Source: Sphingomonas sp. NFR04
GTDB taxonomy: Bacteria > Pseudomonadota > Alphaproteobacteria > Sphingomonadales > Sphingomonadaceae
Reading direction: 5' to 3'
Assembly (NCBI RefSeq): GCF_900114095.1
Contig: NZ_FORV01000007.1
Location: 124,001 to 188,000, forward strand
DNA length: 64,000 nt
The notes under the pieces are model-generated. The model did not search any database, was not told the origin of the DNA, and worked only from the letters and a program-made list of their open reading frames with translations. Positions 1 through 7,902 of this stretch are shown in pieces. Every line of letters begins with the position of its first letter. Within the stretch, counting starts at the first letter, position 1. The position numbers and the translations under genes were made by a program.

Positions 1-743
1 CCCGCCCGGCTGTAGAGCCGGGTCTCGCCGCCGGCATGGACGAGCTGGACGCGGATGCCGTCCCACTTCCACTCCGCCGCATAGTCGGAGAGGCTGACCT
101 GCGTCTCCTCCAGCGGGTGCGCGAGCATGAAGGGGCGGAACACCGGCACGTCCTGCACGCGCGGCTGCGCCGCACGGCCTTCGGCCCAGTCGAACAGCCG
201 GTCATAGGGCGGGTGCAGCCCGTGCCACACTTCCTCCACCGCATCGACGTCGAGCCCGAAGGCCTGGGCGAGCGCGGTCTTGGCCAGCCGTGCGGAGATG
301 CCGACGCGCAGGGCGCCGGTCGCCAGCTTGAGCAACGCATAGCGCTCGTCCGATTCGAGCCGGTCGAGCATCGCCGCCAGCACGCCCGGTGCATCGGAGC
401 GCGACAGGGCACCCAGCGTCGACACCACTTGCGACAGTGTGAGCGGCGCGCTTTCGGGCGGCGGGACGTGCGGCTCGGGCCAGAGCAGCGCGATGGTCTC
501 GGCCGAGTCGCCGACGAAATCGCGGCTCATGCCGTACAGCACCGGATCGACCCGCGATTCGATCATCGCGCGGAGCAGCGCCGGCTTCACCGCCGGCAGG
601 TCGAGCGCGCCGGTCAGCGCCGCCATCGCCCAGCCGCGATCCGGATCGGGCGTCACGCGCAGATAGTCGCCGATCAGGCGGAGCTTGGCATTGCGCGAGC
701 GGGTGTAGATCAGCCGGTCGAGCAGGTCGGCAAAAGCGCGCAT
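1..743 (-). CDS. ATP-dependent DNA ligase, N-terminal part (cut by window start)
   Basis: The gene starts at 743 and runs off the left edge, leaving about 247 residues. The visible part begins MRAFADLLDRLIYTR and is the helical N-terminal domain of the bacterial ATP-dependent ligases annotated as cisplatin damage response ligase. Near the window edge is the nucleotidyltransferase motif KWDGIR, with the lysine that is adenylated at about residue 226. ATP-dependent ligases of this group seal nicks during DNA repair and usually sit in an operon with a beta-CASP exonuclease and an Lhr-like helicase. Those partners would lie outside the window and are not seen here. The family is clear; the subfamily name is an inference from the N-terminal sequence. 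Confidence 0.88.
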   Translation of the reverse strand, partial: MRAFADLLDRLIYTRSRNAKLRLIGDYLRVTPDPDRGWAMAALTGALDLPAVKPALLRAMIESRVDPVLYGMSRDFVGDSAETIALLWPEPHVPPPESAPLTLSQVVSTLGALSRSDAPGVLAAMLDRLESDERYALLKLATGALRVGISARLAKTALAQAFGLDVDAVEEVWHGLHPPYDRLFDWAEGRAAQPRVQDVPVFRPFMLAHPLEETQVSLSDYAAEWKWDGIRVQLVHAGGETRLYSRA

Positions 744-776
744 GGTCAAGTAGATGGGTGCGCGGGGCGGAGGGCG

Positions 777-1502
777 CTAGACCTTGGCCTTGCCATGCGA
801 GTCGTTTGGCGCCGCCAGGATCCAGTCCACCGCCGCAGCGGCGTGGAGCGCGGTCGTGTCGAAAACCGGCACGGGGCTGTCTTCGGCACCGATCAGCAGC
901 ATGATCTCCGTGCAGCCCAGGATCACCGCCTCGGCCCCGGCGGCGACCAGCCGTTGGATGATCGCGCGATACGCCGCCCGCGAGTCGGCGATGACCTTGC
1001 CGGCGACCAGCTCCTCGTAGATCACGCGGTGCACGACGGCGCGATCCGCGATGTCGGGAACGAGCACGCGCAACCCGTGCCGTTCTGCCAAGCGATCCTT
1101 GTAGAAGGCCTGTTCCATGGTGAAGGCGGTGCCGAGCAGGCCGACCGTGGTGAAGCCGGCCGCCTTGATTCGTTCGGCGGTCGGATCGGCGATGTGCAGC
1201 AGCGGCATCTCCACGGCAGCCTCCACCTGCGCCGCCAGCCGGTGCATCGTGTTGGTGCAGATCAGCAGGCCCTCGGCACCGCCGGCCTCGAGCCGCTGCG
1301 CCGCATCGACGAGCCGGTTGCCCAGCGCGTCCCAGTCGCCGAGGTGCTGCAGCGCCTCGATCTCGGCGAAGTCGAACGACCAGAGCAGGCAGCGTGCCGA
1401 GGCGGTCGGTCCCAGTCGGTCGCGTACGCCCTGATTGAGGATGCGATAATATTCCGCCGAGCTTTCCCAGCTCATCCCGCCGATCAGTCCGATCATCCGC
1501 AT
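777..1502 (-). CDS. Aspartate/glutamate racemase family protein
   Basis: About 241 residues starting MRMIGLIGGMSWES, the glycine-rich N-terminus typical of the family. Two catalytic cysteines are visible in the contexts CTNTMH and LGCTEI, one in each half of the pseudo-symmetric fold, as expected for a cofactor-independent PLP-free racemase that interconverts L- and D-aspartate or glutamate. An upstream in-frame start at 1538 would add 12 residues (MDVGGRSWHAAG) that do not look conserved, so the ATG at 1502 is preferred; 1496 is also possible because no good ribosome site marks either. It ends 33 bases before the ligase start on the same strand and may be co-transcribed with it. The substrate cannot be read from sequence. 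Confidence 0.85.
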   Translation of the reverse strand: MRMIGLIGGMSWESSAEYYRILNQGVRDRLGPTASARCLLWSFDFAEIEALQHLGDWDALGNRLVDAAQRLEAGGAEGLLICTNTMHRLAAQVEAAVEMPLLHIADPTAERIKAAGFTTVGLLGTAFTMEQAFYKDRLAERHGLRVLVPDIADRAVVHRVIYEELVAGKVIADSRAAYRAIIQRLVAAGAEAVILGCTEIMLLIGAEDSPVPVFDTTALHAAAAVDWILAAPNDSHGKAKV

Positions 1503-1596
1503 GCCGGCAGCGTGCCACGACCGGCCGCCGACATCCACCGCCGGATTGCCGCCGACCGGGGTACGAAAATCGCGCGCCTTGTTCTAGGGCCGGCAC

Positions 1597-2433
1597 ATGA
1601 AGCGTTTCCTCCTGTGCCTGCTCGCGCTGATCCTGCTGCTCGGCGGCATTCTCGGCTTCGGCCTCTCGACGGCGATGCGCGACCCCGTCGTGCGCCGGCT
1701 GACCATCCACATGCGCGACTGGCCGAAGGGCGCGGCGCCGATGCGCGTGGTGCTGATCAGCGACCTGCACGTCGCCGGCCCCGAAACGCCGCCGTCCCGG
1801 CTCGCGCGCATCGTCGGCCAGGTCAACGCGCTGCGGCCGGACCTGGTGCTGATCGCCGGCGACATCGAGCAGTATCGGCGGGTGACGACGCGCGTCTATG
1901 ACGCGGAAGAGGCGACCGCGCCGCTCGCCGCACTGCGCGCGCGCCATGGCGTGGTCGCGGTGCTCGGCAACCATGATTATGGGCGATTCGACAAGACCGA
2001 TCTGCTGCCGTGGCTGAAGAAGCAGCACATCACCCTGCTGCGCAATGATGCGGTGCGCCGGGGTGTGCTGACGATCGCCGGCGCCGACGATCTCTACCAT
2101 GGCAAATATCGGGAAAGCCGCATGGATCGCGCCGCGCGGGCGCTGCCCGGCCCCACCGTGGTGCTGAGCCACACGCCCGACATCGCGCCCACGCTCCCCG
2201 CGCGCTATCCGCTGGTGCTGGCGGGACATACCCATTGCGGCCAGATCGTGCCGCCGCTGATCGGGCCGATCACCGCCTCGTCCAACTATGGCCTGCGCTA
2301 TGTCTGCGGGCTGATTCGCGAGCCTGGCCGCGACGTGCTGGTCACCGCGGGAATCGGCACCAGTGGCGTGCCGCTGCGGATCGGCGCGGTGCCCGATTTC
2401 TGGCTGCTGACCTTCGACGGGCCGGCGCGCTGA
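1597..2433 (+). CDS. Membrane-anchored metallophosphoesterase
   Basis: A 278-residue protein with an uncleaved N-terminal hydrophobic segment (residues 4-24) followed by a calcineurin-like phosphoesterase domain. All five metal-binding blocks are present: SDLH (D56, H58), GD (D89), GNHD (N125-D127), SH (H192) and GHTH (H211, H213). This is the YkuE/YaeI-type architecture of cell-envelope phosphodiesterases, for which E. coli YaeI is a known example. The active site should face the periplasm. It is divergent from the racemase gene, with 94 bases between them for both promoters. The natural substrate is unknown. Confidence 0.88.
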   Translation: MKRFLLCLLALILLLGGILGFGLSTAMRDPVVRRLTIHMRDWPKGAAPMRVVLISDLHVAGPETPPSRLARIVGQVNALRPDLVLIAGDIEQYRRVTTRVYDAEEATAPLAALRARHGVVAVLGNHDYGRFDKTDLLPWLKKQHITLLRNDAVRRGVLTIAGADDLYHGKYRESRMDRAARALPGPTVVLSHTPDIAPTLPARYPLVLAGHTHCGQIVPPLIGPITASSNYGLRYVCGLIREPGRDVLVTAGIGTSGVPLRIGAVPDFWLLTFDGPAR

Positions 2434-2513
2434 GGATTCGCAAAGCTGCCTTATTTCGCCCCTAGCGTCTCGCTCGGGCGCGCGTTGCGCCCGTCCAGGG
2501 AGGGCTTTTTCCG

Positions 2514-2825
2514 ATGAAGTTTCTTGTCGCAGGCGCGATCGCCGCTGCCATGCTGAGCCCCGCCGCCATGGCGCAGCAGACCCCCGCACCGGCGGCCGCC
2601 CCGGCAGCCGCAACCAAGTTCAGCCTCGATACGCCGATCGAGACGCTGCTCGCCGACGAAAAGGCCAAGGCGGTGCTCGACACCGATATTCCCGGCCTGT
2701 CGTCGCACCCGGCGCTCGACCAGTTCAAGGCGATGAGCCTGAAGGCGGTGCAGCCCTTCTCGAACGGCGCATTGACCGACGAGATGCTGAAGAAGGTCGA
2801 GACCGACCTCGCCGCCCTCAAATAA
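2514..2825 (+). CDS. Small secreted protein of unknown function
   Basis: A 103-residue protein with a clear Sec signal peptide (MKFLVAGAIAAAMLSPAAMA, cleavage after about residue 20) and then an Ala/Pro-rich linker of about 14 residues. The mature domain of about 65 residues contains TPIETLLADEKAKAVLD, a SHPALDQFKAMSLK block and a C-terminal amphipathic helix. This pattern recurs in sphingomonad and caulobacter periplasmic proteins without a named function. A purine-rich stretch AGGGAGGGC lies upstream of the ATG. It converges on dps, with a strong hairpin between the two stops. Confidence 0.75.
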   Translation: MKFLVAGAIAAAMLSPAAMAQQTPAPAAAPAAATKFSLDTPIETLLADEKAKAVLDTDIPGLSSHPALDQFKAMSLKAVQPFSNGALTDEMLKKVETDLAALK

Positions 2826-2833
2826 GCGGCAGA

Positions 2834-2864
2834 CGGCCGGCGCTCCCGGAGGGGGCGCCGGCCG
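2834..2864. terminator. Hairpin between convergent genes
   Basis: A perfect 10-bp stem (CGGCCGGCGC at 2834-2843 pairs with 2855-2864) encloses an 11-base loop. It sits just after the stop of the small secreted protein and just before the dps stop, so it could end transcription from both sides. No T-tract follows, so intrinsic termination may be weak. Confidence 0.55.
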
Positions 2865-2873
2865 CTGTCAGGC

Positions 2874-3368
2874 TCAGCCCTTGCGGCTGGCCTCGAACAG
2901 GAACCAGGCGCGCTCTTCGGCCTGGTCGGTCCATTCGTCGACGATGCCGCTGGTGGCATTGTCCTTGGCCTCTTCGGCCGCTTCCTTCACCGCGCGGAAG
3001 CTCTCGACCAGCTTGAGATTGTCGTCGCGCAGCTCGGCCAGCATGTCGCCGGGTGCGACGAACTCGGCGTCATTGTCCGAGATGGTCTGGCGGCGCGCGA
3101 TGTCGCCGATCGAGCGCAGCGTGGTGTTGCCGGTCTTGCGGACGCGCTCGGCGATCGCATCGGTCACCCCCAGGATCTGCGCGGCCTGGTCGTCGAGCAT
3201 CAGGTGATAGTCGCGGAAGTGCGGGCCCGAGACGTGCCAGTGGAAGTTCTTGGTCTTGAAATACAGCGTGAAACAGTCCGCCAGCGCGCTGTTCAGGGCA
3301 TCGGCAACGCTCTTGGTGTCGTTGCGGTTGAGGTCGGTCGGCGTCGCGAGTGCGGGGTTTTCGGCCAT
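2874..3368 (-). CDS. dps: Dps family DNA-binding/ferritin-like protein
   Basis: A 164-residue ferritin-like four-helix protein. The ferroxidase motif region NFHWHVSGPHFRDYHLMLDDQ is recognisable at about residues 41-61, with the His and Asp/Glu ligands used between dimer subunits. Dps assembles as a dodecamer that oxidises and stores iron and protects DNA in starvation or oxidative stress. The start at 3368 is fixed by a good ribosome site (GGAGG, 8 bases upstream). A longer frame reaching back to 3869 crosses rpmG and is not real. It is divergent from rpmG across about 250 bases, in which I could not identify a convincing OxyR site. Confidence 0.93.
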   Translation of the reverse strand: MAENPALATPTDLNRNDTKSVADALNSALADCFTLYFKTKNFHWHVSGPHFRDYHLMLDDQAAQILGVTDAIAERVRKTGNTTLRSIGDIARRQTISDNDAEFVAPGDMLAELRDDNLKLVESFRAVKEAAEEAKDNATSGIVDEWTDQAEERAWFLFEASRKG

Positions 3369-3620
3369 GGTGTATCCTCCTGAAGGCGGTCGATTCGTTG
3401 CCCTAACGATCGGGATATAGAGTCGGGTTCCGCCGAGGAAACAGCCATACCCTAGGATAAACCCGATCAAGCTGATCGATAGATTCGATGCGGCGCACAG
3501 GCGCTTCGGCGCCAACACACTTGACTTTCCCAGACGATTCGCGCATCCGCTCCCCCCTGTCAGCGGTGTGCCACAAGCGCGCCGCTCTTTTCTTTTCGCA
3601 CGAATCAAGGGTTCCGGGTC

Positions 3621-3788
3621 ATGGCAAAGCCGACCACCGTAAAGATCAAGCTCGTCAGCACGGCGGATACGGGCTTCTTCTATGTCACCAAGAAGAATCC
3701 GCGCACCCAGACCGAGAAGCTCAGCTTCCGCAAGTACGATCCGGTCGTGCGCAAGCATGTCGACTTCAAGGAAGCGAAGATCAAGTAA
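3621..3788 (+). CDS. rpmG: 50S ribosomal protein L33
   Basis: A 55-residue protein beginning MAKPTTVKIKLVSTADTGFF and ending KHVDFKEAKIK, the standard length and sequence of bacterial L33. It is a small zinc-ribbon-like protein of the large ribosomal subunit near the E site. The zinc cysteines of the C+ form are absent here, which is usual for this variant. A TTGACT hexamer at 3521-3526 may belong to its promoter. It is a single-gene unit followed by an intrinsic terminator. Confidence 0.96.
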   Translation: MAKPTTVKIKLVSTADTGFFYVTKKNPRTQTEKLSFRKYDPVVRKHVDFKEAKIK

Positions 3789-3833
3789 GGCTGCCGGGCG
3801 CGCAGGCCGCGCCCGCGCTGTTTGATCGCATCG

Positions 3834-3861
3834 CGCCGGATCCTCACGGGTCCGGCGTTTT
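3834..3861 (+). terminator. Intrinsic terminator of rpmG
   Basis: A 10-bp stem with one G-T pair (3834-3843 with 3848-3857) and a four-base loop is followed directly by TTTT. It lies 45 bases after the rpmG stop and just before the end of divK, which converges on it. Confidence 0.75.
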
Positions 3862-3876
3862 CGCTGCATCGATCGT

Positions 3877-4254
3877 CTATTCCTCGATCGCGGCCATCAG
3901 CTTTTCGACCTGGTCGACGAACCGCGCCAGCGAGATCGGCTTGGCGACATAGGAGCGCGCGCCCGCCGCGCGAATCCGTTCCTCGTCCTCATGGCTCGAA
4001 TAGGCGGTCACCGCCATGATCGGGATGCGGCCGAGCACCGGATCGGCCTGCATCTGGCCGATCAGCTCGAAGCCGGTGACGTGCGGCAGCTGCACGTCCA
4101 TGATCACCAGATGCGGCTTGAACCGGCGCGCGGTGGGCACGGCTTCCCGCCCGTCGCGGACCGGCTCGGCTTCATAGCCATGCGCGCGCAACAGGTCGCA
4201 GAACAGCTTCAGGTTCAATTCGTTGTCCTCGACAACGAGCACTCTTTTTGGCAC
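3877..4254 (-). CDS. divK: Single-domain response regulator DivK
   Basis: A 125-residue stand-alone receiver domain with VVEDNELNLKLF at residues 7-18, phosphoacceptor D53 in IMDVQLP, T83 and K105 in AKPIS. This is the conserved DivK sequence. In Caulobacter DivK is phosphorylated by DivJ and dephosphorylated by PleC, and controls CtrA through DivL and CckA. The start is a GTG at 4254 with AGGGG about 8 bases upstream. The gene stands alone rather than beside pleD. It is divergent from the DUF3572 operon with only 34 bases between starts, so their promoters must overlap. Confidence 0.92.
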   Translation of the reverse strand: MPKRVLVVEDNELNLKLFCDLLRAHGYEAEPVRDGREAVPTARRFKPHLVIMDVQLPHVTGFELIGQMQADPVLGRIPIMAVTAYSSHEDEERIRAAGARSYVAKPISLARFVDQVEKLMAAIEE

Positions 4255-4288
4255 GCGCTACCCCTACTCTGCGGGGCGGTGTTAGGCG

Positions 4289-4555
4289 ATGGCGGGCGAC
4301 GTGACAAATCCCGAAACGGTAGCGCTGCAGGCACTCGTCTGGATTCTAAGTGATTCTGGCCGAGCCGCGCGCCTGCTGGACCTGACGGGGCTCGATCCCG
4401 CGACGCTGCGCGCCCGCGCCGGCGAACCTGCGCTGCTCGCCGCCGCGCTCGGCTTTCTCGAATCCTACGAGCCAGATCTGATCGCCTGCGCCGACGCGCT
4501 CGATCTTTCCCCCGCGGTGCTGGTCGATGCCCGCCGCCAGCTGGAACGTGCATGA
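4289..4555 (+). CDS. DUF3572 family protein
   Basis: An 88-residue helical protein. The conserved family features are visible: an N-terminal ALQALVWILSD helix, a TGLDPATLRARAGEP block and a C-terminal LGFLESYEPDLIACADALDL segment. The family is restricted mainly to Alphaproteobacteria and has no assigned function. It has no signal or membrane segment. It overlaps the following HAD gene by four bases (ATGA), which suggests translational coupling; being beside divK is common in this group. Confidence 0.85.
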   Translation: MAGDVTNPETVALQALVWILSDSGRAARLLDLTGLDPATLRARAGEPALLAAALGFLESYEPDLIACADALDLSPAVLVDARRQLERA

Positions 4556-5163
4556 AACCGCTGCTGATCACCGATTGCGACGAAGTCCTGCTGCACATGG
4601 TCCGCCACTTCGGCGAATGGCTGGGCGACAACCACGACATCGATTTCGCGCTCAACGGCAGCGAGTTCGAGGGCGCGATGCGGCGCCGCGGCGACGGCAG
4701 CACGCTGGAAGGCCCGGAGATGTGGGCGCTGCTCGACGGCTTCTTCCCCAATGAAATGGATCGCCAGACGCTGGTGCCCCACGCCCGCGAGGCTTTGGCG
4801 CGCATCGCCGAGGTGGCGGACATCGTCGTGCTCACCAATTTGCAGGACCATTGCCGCGACCACCGCATCACCCAGCTGGCGAATCACGGCATCGTCCACC
4901 GGGTAGAGTGCAACCAGGGCGGCAAGGGCACGCCCGTGGCGCGGCTGGTCGAGGAGCATGGCGCATCGGTGGCGGTGTTCGTCGACGATCTAGCCACCCA
5001 TCACGAATCGGTCGCCAAGCATGCGCCTGACGTGTTCCGGCTGCACATGGTCGCCGAGCCGAGCCTCGCGCCCAAGGTGCCCCCTGCCCCGCATGCCCAT
5101 GCCCGCATCGACGACTGGCGGGAGGCGCAGGACTGGATCCTAGAGCGCTTCGCCCGGGCCTGA
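4552..5163 (+). CDS. HAD superfamily hydrolase
   Basis: A 203-residue cytoplasmic protein. Motif I is TDCDEV (D8 nucleophile, D10), motif II is VLTNL, a lysine in GGKGTP supplies motif III, and FVDD gives motif IV. These are the complete haloacid dehalogenase catalytic elements, so it is likely an active phosphatase. The substrate is not recognisable. It is the second gene of a three-gene unit, overlapping DUF3572 by four bases and ending 42 bases before the RidA gene. Confidence 0.85.
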   Translation: MKPLLITDCDEVLLHMVRHFGEWLGDNHDIDFALNGSEFEGAMRRRGDGSTLEGPEMWALLDGFFPNEMDRQTLVPHAREALARIAEVADIVVLTNLQDHCRDHRITQLANHGIVHRVECNQGGKGTPVARLVEEHGASVAVFVDDLATHHESVAKHAPDVFRLHMVAEPSLAPKVPPAPHAHARIDDWREAQDWILERFARA

Positions 5164-5205
5164 GCGGGCCTTGACCCTGCCCGCGCCCGGTGGTTGGGTC
5201 GCGCC

Positions 5206-5670
5206 ATGACCACTGCCATCGATCACAAGCTCGCCGAGCTCGGCCTCGCCCTTCCCGAGGCCGCTGCTCCCGTCGCCGCCTATGTTCCGGTCGTCGAAGC
5301 CGGCGGGCTGCTCCACGTCTCGGGCCAGCTGCCGTTCAAGGACGGCGCGCTGATGACCGGCCGCCTCGGCGAGGACCGCGACATCGCCTTCGGCACCGAA
5401 GCGGCGCAGCGCTGCGGCCTGATGCTGATCGCCCAGATCAAGAAGGCGCTCGACGGCGACCTGTCGCGGGTCAAGCGCGTGGTGAAGCTCGGCGTGTTCG
5501 TGAACTCCACTGCCGACTTCACCGATCAGCCCAAGGTCGCCAATGGCGCGTCGGAGCTGATGCAGGCGCTGTTCGGCGAGGCCGGCCGCCACGCCCGCAG
5601 CGCCGTGGGCGTCGCCGCCTTGCCGCTGGGTGCCGCCGTCGAAGTCGACGCGATCCTCGAACTCGCCTGA
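5206..5670 (+). CDS. RidA (YjgF/YER057c/UK114) family protein
   Basis: A 154-residue protein. The family core is evident: an N-terminal beta segment with LLHVSGQLPFKDG, the VKLGVFVNSTADF strand-helix, and a C-terminal ARSAVGVAALPLGAAVEVDAI with the conserved arginine. Canonical RidA deaminates reactive enamine/imine intermediates made by PLP enzymes, but this longer subgroup has not been assigned that activity with certainty. The ATG at 5206 is chosen over a TTG at 5194. It probably belongs to the DUF3572-HAD operon. Confidence 0.87.
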   Translation: MTTAIDHKLAELGLALPEAAAPVAAYVPVVEAGGLLHVSGQLPFKDGALMTGRLGEDRDIAFGTEAAQRCGLMLIAQIKKALDGDLSRVKRVVKLGVFVNSTADFTDQPKVANGASELMQALFGEAGRHARSAVGVAALPLGAAVEVDAILELA

Positions 5671-5757
5671 TTTTCCACCGCTTCTTCGGTCCCTTCGCGG
5701 CCGACGAAGCGGCACGCCTGTGGCGGACCAGCAACAGTCCGTTACAATCGGCGCTAG

Positions 5758-5897
5758 GAAAACTATAAACTATTGTGCGCTACCGCCCGGTTCGGGCAAT
5801 CTTTTGTTGCAATTCGGAAGTCGCCGGGACGTAGAGCCCAGCACGATGCGATGCCGATTGCAGCAGGTGAGGGACCCTTTAGTTTCAAATGAAAGGG
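5758..5897. promoter_or_regulatory. Leader and likely promoter region of the torF-like gene
   Basis: The 232 bases between the RidA and porin genes hold an AT-rich patch (5758-5776), unusual in this GC-rich sequence and a plausible promoter site. Near the start codon CCCTTT (5875-5880) can pair with AAAGGG (5892-5897). The second arm is the purine-rich ribosome site of the porin, so the hairpin could hide it. No sigma-factor motif is certain. Confidence 0.35.
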
Positions 5898-5902
5898 ATT
5901 CC

Positions 5903-6691
5903 ATGCGCTTCTCCTCGATCAGCCTCGGCGTGCTGCTGCTCGCCACGACCGCGCCCGCATTCGCGCAGGAAACGGCCCCGGCCCCGGCGATCACGCTGAA
6001 CGGCACCGCGACGGTGATCAGCGACTACAAGTTCCGCGGCATCTCGCAGACCGATCGCAACTTCGCCGTGCAGGGCGGCCTGACGGTCACCCACGAAACG
6101 GGCTTCTACGTCTCCGCCTGGGGCTCCTCGATCGACGACTATGTCACCGTCCATGGCAGCGCGCACCAGGAGCTCGATCTGATCGCGGGCTACAAGCACA
6201 GCTTCAAGAACGGCGTGACCGTCGATGTCGGCGCGCTCTATTATGTCTATCCGGGCACACGCCCGGGCTTCACCGGCGACAAGAGCTCGTCGGACTTCAT
6301 CGAGCCCTATGCCTCGGTTTCCTATGCGATCGGCCCGGTCACCGCGAAGGGCACGGTCAACTATGCGCCCAAGCAGAAGGCGCTGGCGATCGACCAAGGC
6401 CAGAGCGGGCTGCTGAAGAACGAGGACAATGTCTATATCGCCGGCGACGTCTCCGCCGCGATCCCGAAGACGCCGTTCAGCCTCACCGGACACCTCGGCC
6501 ACACCTTCGGGCCGAGCTGGCTGTCGGGCCCGACCTCCGAATATACTGACTGGGCGCTCGGCGCGGCGGTTACCTGGAAGAACCTGACGCTCGGCGTGTC
6601 CTATGTCGACACCGACACCACTTTCATCACGCCGACCGGCAAGGATGCGGCCAAGGGCAGCGTGCTGGGATCGATCGGCGTCAGCTTCTGA
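5903..6691 (+). CDS. TorF family putative porin
   Basis: A 262-residue outer-membrane protein. A signal peptide (cleavage after TAPAFA, about residue 22) precedes a series of amphipathic beta strands ending in a C-terminal SIGVSF, with the terminal aromatic residue expected by the BAM complex. The ITLNGTATVISDYKFRGISQT start of the mature protein is the signature of the TIGR02001/TorF-like family. TorF is described as a putative porin; its solute is unknown. The reading frame is open much further upstream, but the ATG at 5903 has both a signal peptide and an upstream AAAGGGA ribosome site. Confidence 0.85.
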   Translation: MRFSSISLGVLLLATTAPAFAQETAPAPAITLNGTATVISDYKFRGISQTDRNFAVQGGLTVTHETGFYVSAWGSSIDDYVTVHGSAHQELDLIAGYKHSFKNGVTVDVGALYYVYPGTRPGFTGDKSSSDFIEPYASVSYAIGPVTAKGTVNYAPKQKALAIDQGQSGLLKNEDNVYIAGDVSAAIPKTPFSLTGHLGHTFGPSWLSGPTSEYTDWALGAAVTWKNLTLGVSYVDTDTTFITPTGKDAAKGSVLGSIGVSF

Positions 6692-6765
6692 TCGCACGCC
6701 TTGAGGCTGGGGCGCGGGAGTGGCGGGGGCCGCTCCCGATTGCCTCTCCAGAGCTAGCAGCCCGC

Positions 6766-6882
6766 GCTCCCCTCCCGCTTGCGGGAGGGGGCGGGGGAGG
6801 GGCTGACGCGGACGCTCAGGGTTGAGGGCGTCGCCAGGCGATCGCCATCCCCTCCCCTGGCCCCTCCCGCAAGCGGGAGGGG
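6766..6882. repeat. Palindromic element, family A (intergenic copy)
   Basis: An inverted-repeat element of about 117 bases. Each end carries a short hairpin of the form CCCTCCCGC-nn-GCGGGAGGG, followed by a G-rich run (GGGGGAGGGG) on the left and its complement on the right. It lies between two convergent genes. The same terminal modules recur inside ileS, inside hrpB and at 50821-50978. Confidence 0.8.
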
Positions 6883-6916
6883 AACGCACATCTCAGGCGT
6901 AGCCTGCCCCCAAACG

Positions 6917-6954
6917 AAAAGCGCCGGCCCGCATCGTGCGGACCGGCGCTTTTT
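6917..6954. terminator. Terminator of the ileS-lspA-DUF3035 operon
   Basis: AAAAGCGCCGG (6917-6927) pairs with CCGGCGCTTTT (6943-6953), and the stem continues inward with CCGC/GCGG after one mismatch around a five-base loop. A-runs and T-runs on both flanks make it usable in both directions. It ends the minus-strand operon and may also stop read-through from the porin gene. Confidence 0.75.
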
Positions 6955-6974
6955 CTTGCGCGAAACGGCAGCGG

Positions 6975-7388
6975 TTACTGCGGCGTCTTGACGCTCGCAT
7001 CCTTGTTATCGCCCTGGGGCGACTTGAGGATGTCCTGCGTCGTGCGGCCCTTGTCGACCACGGTGGTCGACGGGCTGCCGGCATTGCTGCGCACGCCGGC
7101 ATCGGCGCTGGCGGCACCGGCCTGATCGAGCGTCGCGGTCTCGGCCGGGCTGCGTGCCGCGGTGCCGCCGAACAGCGCCTCCAGCGCCTGGTCGGAGGGG
7201 TTGGTATCCTGCGGGCGCGCCGCACCCGGCTGGGGCGGACGCAGCGAGAAATCGGGCGGGATCACCAGCGGCGCCTGGCGGGCCACCGCGAACTCGTCCG
7301 GACGCGCCCGATCATACCCCTTCTTGCCGCACGCCGAGAGCGAGGCCACCAGGGCGACGCCGGTCGCGACGAGGATCAACTTACGCAT
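6975..7388 (-). CDS. DUF3035 family lipoprotein
   Basis: A 137-residue predicted lipoprotein with lipobox SLSAC (acylated Cys20). The mature part starts GKKGYDRARPDEFAVARQAPLVIPPDFSLRPP, the conserved core of DUF3035, followed by a low-complexity, probably disordered tail rich in Ala, Thr and Asp. The function is unknown. The start at 7388 overlaps the lspA stop by eight bases. Sitting in one operon with lspA, the lipoprotein signal peptidase that would process it, is a neat functional link. Confidence 0.85.
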   Translation of the reverse strand: MRKLILVATGVALVASLSACGKKGYDRARPDEFAVARQAPLVIPPDFSLRPPQPGAARPQDTNPSDQALEALFGGTAARSPAETATLDQAGAASADAGVRSNAGSPSTTVVDKGRTTQDILKSPQGDNKDASVKTPQ

Positions 7389-7902
7389 TGAATTTCTTCT
7401 CCACAGGGGCAGGCGACTTGGGGTTCTTGTCGCGAACGAGCAGGGCACGAAGCAGCAGGATCACCACGCCGATGGTAATCGCGGCATCGGCCACGTTGAA
7501 GACCAAAAAGGGGCGCCACTCGCCGAAATGCAGATCGGCGAAATCGACGACATAGCCGAGGCGGCTGCGATCGAGGATATTGCCGCACGCCCCGCCCAGC
7601 ACCAGGCCGAGCGCGACGACATCGCCGGTCTTCTTCTCGCGCAGCATCCACACGCACACGCCGATGGCGATGCACGCGGTCATCAGCACCAGCAGCCAGC
7701 GCATCGTCGGGCTGTTGGCCGAGAGCAGGCCCAGCGACACGCCGATATTCTTGACGAAACGCAGGTCGAAGATCGGCAGCAGCGTCATCGAGTCATTCTG
7801 CACCACCAGCCCCAGCGGGCCGGTGACGATGTACTTGGTCAGCTGGTCGAGCACGAACACGGCCAGCGCCGCGGCGAAGCCATAGAGGCGAACCTGCTTC
7901 AT
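7381..7902 (-). CDS. lspA: Lipoprotein signal peptidase (signal peptidase II)
   Basis: A 173-residue inner-membrane aspartic protease with four hydrophobic segments. The catalytic aspartates are in the conserved NILDR...GYVVDF and FNVADAAI blocks. LspA removes the signal peptide of diacylglyceryl-modified prolipoproteins. The ATG at 7902 shares its first base with the last base of the ileS stop codon (TGATG), so translation is coupled to ileS; the ileS-lspA order is widespread in bacteria. Confidence 0.95.
   Translation of the reverse strand: MKQVRLYGFAAALAVFVLDQLTKYIVTGPLGLVVQNDSMTLLPIFDLRFVKNIGVSLGLLSANSPTMRWLLVLMTACIAIGVCVWMLREKKTGDVVALGLVLGGACGNILDRSRLGYVVDFADLHFGEWRPFLVFNVADAAITIGVVILLLRALLVRDKNPKSPAPVEKKFNA

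Noticed and set aside
36..2613. Overlapping long frames on both strands at the left end (to 1901 plus, 202-2613 minus)
   Set aside because: They cross three genes with clear domains (ligase, racemase, phosphoesterase) in other frames and carry no motifs of their own.
3369..3620. OxyR or Fur box upstream of dps
   Set aside because: Short palindromic pieces such as GATCAAGCTGATC are present but do not match the known spacing of either regulator well enough.
4289..5670. A toxin-antitoxin or defence operon
   Set aside because: DUF3572, HAD and RidA proteins are small and coupled, but each has housekeeping family signatures and none has toxin motifs.
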